A stretch of DNA of 64,000 bases from Leptonema illini DSM 21528 (GTDB lineage Bacteria; Spirochaetota; Leptospiria; Leptospirales; Leptonemataceae), in the NCBI RefSeq assembly GCF_000243335.1, contig NZ_JH597773.1, positions 3,742,115 through 3,806,114 on the forward strand, given 5' to 3'. Below are positions 1 through 5,905 of the stretch, piece after piece. How positions within the stretch are numbered: position 1 is the first letter of the stretch; each line of letters starts with the position of its first letter. Under the pieces are notes generated by a model. That model saw only the letters and a program-made list of their open reading frames with translations. It ran no database searches and had not been told where the DNA came from. A program made the translations under genes and the position numbers.

Positions 1-245
1 AAGGGGATCGGATGCTCTTCGATGAACTGTTCGGTCAGCCGTTTGCCGCGAATGCAATGCTTCGCCTTCAGAGAGCCGGTTTTATAGTAGAGACCGGCAT
101 GCAGTACGCCCGAGTTGCGACCCGATATGCCGTCCCCTGGAGACGGATCGGCGATGGCGACGGAACGACCGCAACGCAGCGCATGCAGTGCGGCCCAGGA
201 GCCGACGATGCCGGCTCCGATGACGATAACGTCGAGTTGCGCCAT
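1..245 (-). CDS. FAD-dependent oxidoreductase, LhgO-like (partial)
   Basis: Only the N-terminal 81 residues lie in the window; the gene runs off the left edge. The start MAQLDVIVIGAGIVGS carries the GxGxxG dinucleotide-binding fold of the DAO superfamily. It is followed by GRNSGVLHAGLYY and a GSLKAKHC-type stretch, which is the pattern of L-2-hydroxyglutarate oxidases that bind FAD and oxidise 2-hydroxy acids. The start ATG overlaps the stop of the upstream transporter gene by one base (TGATG), so the two are co-transcribed. The substrate is inferred from family resemblance; glycerol-3-phosphate dehydrogenase-like relatives are the main alternative. Confidence 0.75.
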   Translation of the reverse strand, partial: MAQLDVIVIGAGIVGSWAALHALRCGRSVAIADPSPGDGISGRNSGVLHAGLYYKTGSLKAKHCIRGKRLTEQFIEEHPIP

Positions 246-1162
246 CAATCCATCGTATCGATCTCGACAAAAGACCAGCGCACGTCGGGTAACGCCGCCT
301 TGATCGATTTCTCAAGATCGTTGACGGCCTTGACGGCGTCGTTCAGGGCAAGGCCCGGTTTCATCTTTACCTTGCAGGCAAGCATAATATCGGGGCCGAG
401 CTGCGCCGTGATGATACGCAGCACTTTTTCAATGGAAGCGTTTGCTTCGATCTGTTTGTGAATCGTATGCTCGATTTCAGGATCGGCCGATTCGCCCACA
501 AGCATCGACTTGATTCGAACGGAGAGGGCGATGGAGATCACGACAAGAAGTACGCCGATAGAAGCCGAACCGAGCGCATCATAAACAGGGTTACCCGTGA
601 TGGCGGCAAGGGACAGGAAGAATCCGGCGAAAACAAGACCGGCAAGGGCGGCGACGTCTTCGCCGAATACGACGATAAGCTCAGCCTTGCGCGAGTGAAG
701 CAGCCATTTCAAGAGCGGCGTTTCGCCTCTGATCTTCTTGATCTCGCGCATCGCTCCGAACAGAGAACCGAGTTCGAGCAGAATGGAGAGACCGATGACG
801 CCGAGGGCGATATGGATGTCTTTCAGCGGCTCGGGCTCATACAGTTTATGAACGCCTTCATAGATCGAGAACATACCGCCCATGCTGAAAAGCAGGATGG
901 CGACCATAAACGACCAGAAGTATACCGCCTTCCCGTAGCCAAGAGGATGTCGATCATCGGGCGGACGCTGTGATCGCTTCATGCCCATATAGAGCAGAAC
1001 CTGATTCGCGCAATCGGCCGCCGAGTGAATGGACTCGGCAAGCATCGAGCCCGAACCCGTATACAGAGCGGCGGCAAGTTTAGAAAGAGCGATGCCAAGA
1101 TTGGCAAGAAAGGCATAGAGGATGGCTTTAACGGCGCCTTCGTTTCCGTGACCGTGTGACAT
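245..1162 (-). CDS. Cation diffusion facilitator (CDF) family transporter
   Basis: A 305-residue membrane protein. CDF proteins export divalent metal ions (Zn, Fe, Mn, Co) from the cytoplasm by proton exchange. Visible features: a His-rich N-terminus (MSHGHGNEG), about six hydrophobic segments in residues 12-215, the metal-site motif HSAAD near residue 46, HPLGYGKAVYFWSF after it, and a soluble C-terminal domain from about residue 215. The second intramembrane site reads FGEDVAALAG instead of the usual HxxxD, which recalls the ZnT9-type branch. It is translationally coupled to the oxidoreductase downstream. The transported metal cannot be told from sequence. Confidence 0.9.
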   Translation of the reverse strand: MSHGHGNEGAVKAILYAFLANLGIALSKLAAALYTGSGSMLAESIHSAADCANQVLLYMGMKRSQRPPDDRHPLGYGKAVYFWSFMVAILLFSMGGMFSIYEGVHKLYEPEPLKDIHIALGVIGLSILLELGSLFGAMREIKKIRGETPLLKWLLHSRKAELIVVFGEDVAALAGLVFAGFFLSLAAITGNPVYDALGSASIGVLLVVISIALSVRIKSMLVGESADPEIEHTIHKQIEANASIEKVLRIITAQLGPDIMLACKVKMKPGLALNDAVKAVNDLEKSIKAALPDVRWSFVEIDTMD

Positions 1163-1257
1163 GGAGTCTTTATTCTGTGGAAGCTCTGTAAAGACAATAA
1201 ATTATGGATCCTGCGGAATCGGGAAAATGAGGGGGGGGCGTATGACCGTGCTTTTTT

Positions 1258-1290
1258 TTAACCTCAGAGGTCGCGGAGGACGCAGAGAAA
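1258..1290 (+). repeat. Short repeat R, left flank of the GxxExxY gene
   Basis: Reads TTAACCTCAGAGGTCGCGG followed by AGGACGCAGAGAAA. A copy in the opposite orientation lies just 3' of the GxxExxY gene (1766-1790), and further copies fill 1835-2485. The repeats therefore bracket the gene as inverted ends. Seen directly by eye; no alignment was run. Confidence 0.75.
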
Positions 1291-1359
1291 AATACGAGTC
1301 GTTTGACCGGTGTTGAACCTATACCGGTTATGAGAGTAGAAAAATCCAAAAAGGATGGC

Positions 1360-1749
1360 ATGTGGATTGAGCCTGATCCAGAACTGACCGGTGTCGTTAT
1401 CGCTTCGGCAATAGAGGTGCATCGGTATTTTGGGCCCGGATTGCTTGAGAGTGTGTATGAGTCTGCCCTGTTTCTGGAGTTGCAACAAAGATCAATTCAT
1501 TCGAAAAGACAGGCACCCGTGCCGGCCCTTTACAAGGGGGTCGACCTGGGAACGGGCTTTCGTGCTGATTTGATCGTTGAGAACAGCCTTTTGCTGGAAA
1601 TCAAGACAGTTGACACGATTCATTCAGTACATCTGGCGCAGGCGTTGAGCTATATGAAAGCGTTGCGGTTCAGGCGCGGCCTGATTCTGAATTTCAATGC
1701 GCCACAACTCCGCCTGGGTATCAAACGAGTATCATTGGCTCCTTCATAA
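1360..1749 (+). CDS. GxxExxY family protein
   Basis: A 129-residue protein of the GxxExxY family (PD-(D/E)xK-like fold in PF13366). Motifs: GPGLLESVYESAL (the name-giving GxxExxY), a central ADLIVENSLLLEIKTVD that fits a D...ExK nuclease-type active site, and HLAQALSYMKALRFRRGLILNF near the end. The cellular role of the family is not established. The start at 1360 is chosen because AAGGA precedes it at a suitable distance; ATG 1330 and TTG 1303 are in frame but lack a ribosome-binding site. Inverted copies of a short repeat flank the gene, and a repeat array follows it. Confidence 0.8.
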   Translation: MWIEPDPELTGVVIASAIEVHRYFGPGLLESVYESALFLELQQRSIHSKRQAPVPALYKGVDLGTGFRADLIVENSLLLEIKTVDTIHSVHLAQALSYMKALRFRRGLILNFNAPQLRLGIKRVSLAPS

Positions 1750-1765
1750 CCCGGTCTATTAGAGT

Positions 1766-1790
1766 CTTCCTCTGCGACCTGTGTGGTTTA
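1766..1790 (-). repeat. Short repeat R, right flank of the GxxExxY gene
   Basis: On the minus strand it reads TAAACCACACAGGTCGCAGA then GGAAG, matching the repeat at 1258-1290 apart from a few bases and in inverted orientation. It starts about 15 bases after the GxxExxY stop codon. Confidence 0.7.
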
Positions 1791-1834
1791 CACTCTTCTG
1801 GCTTCTTTTAAGCGAAAAAAGAAAAGAAGAAATA

Positions 1835-2485
1835 ACCACGGAGGAAGGCAGAGAGAAGGGTAAGAGTTTTTTACCGCGAAATACACGAAAGGTGCGAAAG
1901 AAATCCAGGGCCCTTGATCCGTTTATCGATCGTATCTTCTCTCCGTGTCTCTGTGGTAGATTGTTCTGATTTTTTCGCAGCATCGCAGCAAAGAGGTTTA
2001 ACCGCGGAGGGCTCTGAGGGCGCGGAGGCAGAAGTGGAGTGGGGTAAGGCCTTTCAGCACGCGAGCGCTTCTCTATTCCGGATCGTTTTCGCGTATTTCG
2101 CGCTTTTCGCGGTCAAAAGGATTTTCTTACCGCTAAATACGCGAAAATCGCGAAAGAAGAGGGGAGAATCTAACGGTACCGATATTGAAAACCCTATCAC
2201 TTCTCCCGACTTTCCTTCTGGATTTCTCCGCGACCTCAGCGTCCTCTGTGGTGGATTGTTCAGATTTTTCTCGCAGCATCGCAGCAAAGAGGTTTAACCG
2301 CGGAGGGCTCGGAGGTAAGAGGTCGGTGAGATTTTCCAGTATAATCAGCCCTGTTATGTGATTTGTGCCTGATCGGATCGTTTTCGCGTATTTCGCGGTT
2401 CAGGGATTTTTCTGCTCTTTCTATATATGCAGCAAGCCAACAGAAGCGATGAGGCGCTATTCACACTGATCTCTCTCTGTGCTCT
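1835..2485. repeat. Array of two interleaved repeat families (R and S)
   Basis: This stretch has no convincing gene. It holds alternating, oppositely oriented copies of two short repeats. R (ACCACAGAG/CGCGGAGG type) occurs at about 1835-1858 (+), 1935-1960 (-), 1996-2032 (+), 2224-2256 (-), 2292-2320 (+), and as a split copy ending at 2485. S (ACCGCGAAATACGCGAAA type) occurs at about 1870-1900 (+), 2080-2118 (-), 2128-2160 (+) and 2375-2404 (-). Neighbouring copies face each other, so long hairpins could form in RNA or single-stranded DNA. Open frames here are made by the repeats and lack family similarity. Confidence 0.75.
1950..2398 (+). repeat. Imperfect direct duplication with a period of about 295 bp
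   Basis: The block from TCTGTGGTAGATTGTTC at 1950 to about 2019 recurs at 2245-2315, with GCAGCATCGCAGCAAAGAGG identical in both. The block GGATCGTTTTCGCGTATTTC at 2080 recurs at 2375. Both offsets are about 295 bases, so the array seems to have grown by duplication of a whole module, while the sequence between the matched blocks differs. Confidence 0.75.
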
Positions 2486-2530
2486 GTAGAGTAGAGAGGG
2501 TGCCGGAAATCCGGCAGCCCTCCCCCTCGT

Positions 2531-2565
2531 CAAACCGGACGTGCAGATTTCCCGCATCCGGCTTT
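2531..2565 (-). ncRNA. Group II intron domain V
   Basis: The minus strand shows AGCCGGATGCGGGAAATC, then TGCACGTCCGGTTT. This folds into the typical 34-nt domain V hairpin with the AGC catalytic triad at its base, a GNRA-like GGGAAA tip region and a two-base bulge on the 3' side. It lies between the reverse transcriptase stop and the 3' splice site, as expected. Domain VI is the following GC-rich stem (about 2490-2530). Confidence 0.8.
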
Positions 2566-2587
2566 CACGAATACCTGTTTCACTGCG

Positions 2588-3931
2588 TTAAGCATAGGAT
2601 AGGAATTGCAGCCCCTGTTTCCTCAAATAGGAATTCCAGGTGTCACCCTCCGGGAGCTTCGTCTTACGCTGGCTTTTCCTCGTGAGGAATTTCCAGAATT
2701 TCAGATGGAGATAGTAGTTTACTTCGCTGTAGGCTCTCTTGCGGTATCCCACTGCGAAGTAGTTATCCCATCCTCTGAGCGTGCGATTCAGCTCTGCGAT
2801 GGCCTGATCCACCGGTTTATAGGAGTTCCTGTAGGAGAGGAATTCGTGTATTTTCCCTTTTAGATTCTTGACGGATTTCTTTGACGGATAAACATTCAGG
2901 CATAGATAGTTCCTGTGATGGATTCCTTTTTCGTACCGGAAGGAGAAGCCGAGGAAATCAAGAATCGGGCCTGTCGTTCGCAGATCGACCCACCTTGTTT
3001 TCTCTCTGTTTATCGTCAGACGGAATCGTGTTTCAAGTAGATCCTCAAGATGATGGATCATCTCTTTCATCGGTTCCTTCATCAAGATCACGAAGTCATC
3101 CGCATAGCGTACAATGGATGCCTGAATCTTCCTGCTCGTAGTCATGGCATGGAAGTATTTCTCGAAGTGATGGAGGTAGATGTTGGCGAGAAGCGGCGAG
3201 ATGACGCCTCCCTGAGGCGTGCCTATCGTGCTTTTGTGCCATTTCTTCTTTCCATTCTCATCGACATCCACTATCGTCGCTTTCAACCACATACGAAGCA
3301 GCTTCAAAACGGATCGATCAACGATTCTTCTCTCGACTGCCTTCATGAGATTGTCATGCGGGATGGTATCGAAATAACCCTTCAGATCCGCGTCATAGAC
3401 AACACGCTTGCCTCCTTTCAGTTCAGACCGTATCGCTTCAACGGCATCATGTGCCGAACGACCCGGTCGGAAACCGTAAGAGGTGTCCAGAAAATCCGCC
3501 TCGAAGATCGGTTCGATGATCAGGAGGACGGCCATCTGGATAACGCGGTCTTTGATGGTGGGGATTCCAAGGGGTCTTTTCCGACCATCCTTCTTCGGAA
3601 TGTACACGCGTTTAACAGGGTCCGGACGATACGTTGATTCTTTCAGGCTGATTAACAGTCCCTCAAGAAATCCATCCACACCGTCTTTTCTCTTTTCAAT
3701 GTCCTCAAAGCTGATTCCGTCGATGCCCGGCGCACCCTTATTGGCCCTTACTCGTTTCCACGCAGATTCAAGGGTGTCCTTCCTGAGCACATGGCCGTAC
3801 AGCGAGTAGAATCGAAACTTTGCTTCCGCTTTTGCTTTGTGAAAGAGCTTCGTTCTCAAAAGAGAGAGGTCCGCAGAGAGTCCCCACTGGTTTAGCGGGC
3901 AGTAGTCTGCATTTTCCGTAGTAGTTTCCAA
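2588..3931 (-). CDS. ltrA: Group II intron reverse transcriptase/maturase
   Basis: A 447-residue intron-encoded protein that binds its intron RNA, helps it splice and copies it into DNA targets. Order of features: N-terminal RT0/RT1 region with ANKGAPGIDG (about residue 64), IPKKDGRKRPLGIPTIKDRV (RT2), SYGFRPGRSAHDAV (RT3), DADLKGYFDTIPHD (RT4), GTPQGGVISPLLANIYLH (RT5-6), catalytic YADD near residue 277, then a maturase (domain X) region with LNRTLRGWDNYF. No HNH endonuclease domain follows. The start is TTG at 3931 with AGGAG about 10 bases upstream. The frame looks intact, so the element may be active. Confidence 0.95.
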   Translation of the reverse strand: METTTENADYCPLNQWGLSADLSLLRTKLFHKAKAEAKFRFYSLYGHVLRKDTLESAWKRVRANKGAPGIDGISFEDIEKRKDGVDGFLEGLLISLKESTYRPDPVKRVYIPKKDGRKRPLGIPTIKDRVIQMAVLLIIEPIFEADFLDTSYGFRPGRSAHDAVEAIRSELKGGKRVVYDADLKGYFDTIPHDNLMKAVERRIVDRSVLKLLRMWLKATIVDVDENGKKKWHKSTIGTPQGGVISPLLANIYLHHFEKYFHAMTTSRKIQASIVRYADDFVILMKEPMKEMIHHLEDLLETRFRLTINREKTRWVDLRTTGPILDFLGFSFRYEKGIHHRNYLCLNVYPSKKSVKNLKGKIHEFLSYRNSYKPVDQAIAELNRTLRGWDNYFAVGYRKRAYSEVNYYLHLKFWKFLTRKSQRKTKLPEGDTWNSYLRKQGLQFLSYA

Positions 3932-4399
3932 TCGGTCTTTCTCCTCATCTGAATCAGCTTGTATTCGTCAAGCCTCCTTCGCTCCATCGGAGTTACCCGA
4001 CTTCGACGCTACTATGAAGCTCTCCGACTTCCCTTCCTGACCGCCCGACGGTTATTCATTCCCGCCGGACGTTTGCTGGCGCATCAGGAGGGATCTCCCA
4101 GGTTCCTCGCGTTCGCCTTACATGCGCGCTGTCCTCCAAGACCCCGGATAGCTCCGTGGCGGTGAGCGATTGTTGACCGCTCACGGATGGCAGGCTTCAC
4201 CATCACGGACAGGTTGGCCGCTATCAGTTGAGTAACGAGGCTGAATAGGTTCGCTTTCGCTACGGCTCGCATGTTCATTTCCCGTGGCTTCGGCCTTTCG
4301 GTTGCCCTATGACCGCACGGTTCCTTAACCGCCGAACAATCAATTAGCGGTCCAGGGACGTTTCACCCTGGTGGCTCACACAGGCTTATCCTGGCGCAC

Positions 4400-4416
4400 C
4401 CGCGATCTCTGTGGTT
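4400..4416 (-). repeat. 5'-exon half of the R repeat interrupted by the intron
   Basis: Minus-strand sequence AACCACAGAGATCGCGG ends exactly at the proposed intron start. Together with AGAGCACAGAGAGAGATC (2485 downward) it rebuilds a repeat of the type found at 1258-1290. Seen directly; identity as one split copy is an inference from the joined sequence. Confidence 0.65.
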
Positions 4417-4430
4417 GACCCTTTGACTTT

Positions 4431-5069
4431 TTACTCCTGCAAGACGGCGCGGATGCGACGGTGGATCTCGTCCAGCCCGAGTTTGTGAGTGGAGCTTACC
4501 GGAACGCTGATCTCGGGAAGCGGATCTTCTTTCTGCCATCGTCTGTGTGCGGCAGATCGTTCTTTTTGATTGAGTCGATCCCAGCGGCTGCGGGCGACGA
4601 AGAACGGCCGCTCGATAGACAGGCTGTGCTGCATGAGCGATAGCTCTTCTTCGCCGGCGTCACGCTTTGCGTCGAGCACGATGATCGTCAGGCGAAGATG
4701 CTTCTCTTTCAGAATATAGCTGCGGATCATCTCATGCAGCGCCGCCACTTCTTTCTGTGGAAGCTTCGCATAACCAAAGCCGGGAAGGTCGACGAGATAG
4801 AACTCCGGATGATCCGATCCGGCGGGAACATAGAAATAGTTGATGAGTCTTGTCTTTCCAGGAGTCTTCGAGATCTTTGCAAGGTCTTTCTGTTCACAGA
4901 GCGCCGATATGAGTGATGACTTGCCGGCGTTGGAGCGACCGGTGAAGGCGATGGCAGGAATCGGAGCGACATCACTTTTTGCCACGGCGCCGGCCGTCGG
5001 AAAAGAACGAAAGAAGCGTGCCTGACGGAAGGGCTCAAAGGTATCGCGCATAGGTGCATTTTTGCGCAT
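4431..5069 (-). CDS. engB: Ribosome-biogenesis GTP-binding protein EngB (YsxC/YihA)
   Basis: A small GTPase needed for assembly of the large ribosomal subunit. G1 is GRSNAGKSS, G3 is DLPGFGYAKLP, and G5-like VSSTHKLGLDEI is near the end. The G4 motif, normally TKxD for guanine choice, reads SRWD here, a conservative but unusual change. The chosen start (MRKNAPMRDTFEP, 5069) leaves room for a divergent promoter toward the lipoprotein gene at 5132; a start at 5051 is equally possible and an upstream in-frame ATG at 5150 would overlap that gene. The length of about 212 residues suits the family. Confidence 0.9.
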   Translation of the reverse strand: MRKNAPMRDTFEPFRQARFFRSFPTAGAVAKSDVAPIPAIAFTGRSNAGKSSLISALCEQKDLAKISKTPGKTRLINYFYVPAGSDHPEFYLVDLPGFGYAKLPQKEVAALHEMIRSYILKEKHLRLTIIVLDAKRDAGEEELSLMQHSLSIERPFFVARSRWDRLNQKERSAAHRRWQKEDPLPEISVPVSSTHKLGLDEIHRRIRAVLQE

Positions 5070-5131
5070 GAGCCTGTCCCGGCAATGGTTTCTCTTGACC
5101 GTCAGTCGGGCCAGATAGGATACATGCCTGT

Positions 5132-5806
5132 ATGCGCATGAAAAGGCCATTTTTGAACATCGTATTCTATTCTGCTCTGTTTTCCCTCGCCGGGTGTCAG
5201 ACGCCTCCTCTGTTGAAAGACTCTTCCGTAGCCCTTGAAGTGTATGTATTGCCCGTTACGATCGACGGGTATGCGGTGAACATGGACGAAGCTGATGATG
5301 TGCGCCTCGTGCTCGATCGTCGTATTCCTGAACTTGTTGCAAGAAAGCTTGATGATGCCGGCGTGCTCTGGAAATCAGGCAGCCTTACAGAAGAACAGAG
5401 AAAATTCATCGGGCGTTATGTCGAAACCATGCGATACGTCGACTACCTGACCGATGAACAGAGACTTGAACTTGAGGCCGAGGCGATGCAGCTGTGGCCT
5501 GATCCGGCAATCGTTGTTTTTCCTCTTATTGAAAAGAAGGATGTGCGCTTACAGACAGGTTTACACATGCTGCTCTGCGTGCTTGCTGTGGCGGCCCGAT
5601 CATCGCCAGGAAATCCACCACTGGAAATCTCCATGGATCTTGGCCTCTTTGTCCGCCGCGACCACGGACACCGCCCCATGCAACTGGAATGGACATCAAA
5701 GCCGTTACACCGGATGCGAGATGTACTCGGCTCTCAAGGTTATCTGAAATTCCTCGATACTGAATTGAATTCCGTGATCCCCCTGAAGCAAAAGCGTATG
5801 CCGTAA
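5132..5806 (+). CDS. Lipoprotein of unknown function
   Basis: A 224-residue protein with a lipoprotein signal peptide: basic MRMKRP, a hydrophobic core, and the lipobox LAGC with Cys22 as the lipidation site. No family is recognised for the mature part, which is rich in acidic residues and contains VVFPLIEKKDVRL and a C-terminal WTSKPLHRMRD. It is probably anchored in the outer or inner membrane facing the periplasm. A TTGACC about 37 bases before the start may be a -35 box. The gene is divergent from engB and is followed by the cyanophycin cluster after about 100 bases. Confidence 0.75.
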   Translation: MRMKRPFLNIVFYSALFSLAGCQTPPLLKDSSVALEVYVLPVTIDGYAVNMDEADDVRLVLDRRIPELVARKLDDAGVLWKSGSLTEEQRKFIGRYVETMRYVDYLTDEQRLELEAEAMQLWPDPAIVVFPLIEKKDVRLQTGLHMLLCVLAVAARSSPGNPPLEISMDLGLFVRRDHGHRPMQLEWTSKPLHRMRDVLGSQGYLKFLDTELNSVIPLKQKRMP

Positions 5807-5905
5807 CGTTTCGATAGGCTTGCGTGATTACAGAATCAGCGATAATTTTTGATTGACGGCGCCGGACATGGGAGTAGGCCGAGCGAGGCGGATTCCCGCC
5901 ATCCG

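Larger units (their letters stand above)
2486..4399 (-). mobile_element. Group II intron with reverse transcriptase
   Basis: On the minus strand the 5' end fits GTGCGCCAGGATAAG at 4399, a canonical GUGYG-type intron start. A structured leader of about 470 bases precedes the reverse transcriptase, and a domain V hairpin followed by a domain VI-like stem lies after its stop codon. The 3' end is placed at CTCTAC, position 2486; because TCTAC is repeated there, an end five bases upstream is also possible. Length is about 1.9 kb. The joined exons read ACCACAGAGATCGCGG | AGAGCACAGAGAGAGATC, which matches repeat family R, so the intron seems to have entered a copy of that repeat. Confidence 0.88.

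Noticed and set aside
1781-2297. Open reading frames inside the R/S repeat array (for example 1781-1969 and 1914-2297 on the plus strand)
   Set aside because: They consist of translated repeats, overlap each other in other frames, and show no family motifs or ribosome-binding sites.
1835-2485. CRISPR array
   Set aside because: Repeats alternate in orientation, vary in sequence and spacing, and no cas gene is in the window.
4084-4278. Small minus-strand frame MNMRAVAKANLFSLVTQ...
   Set aside because: It lies in the structured 5' part of the group II intron RNA and is not a protein-coding family.
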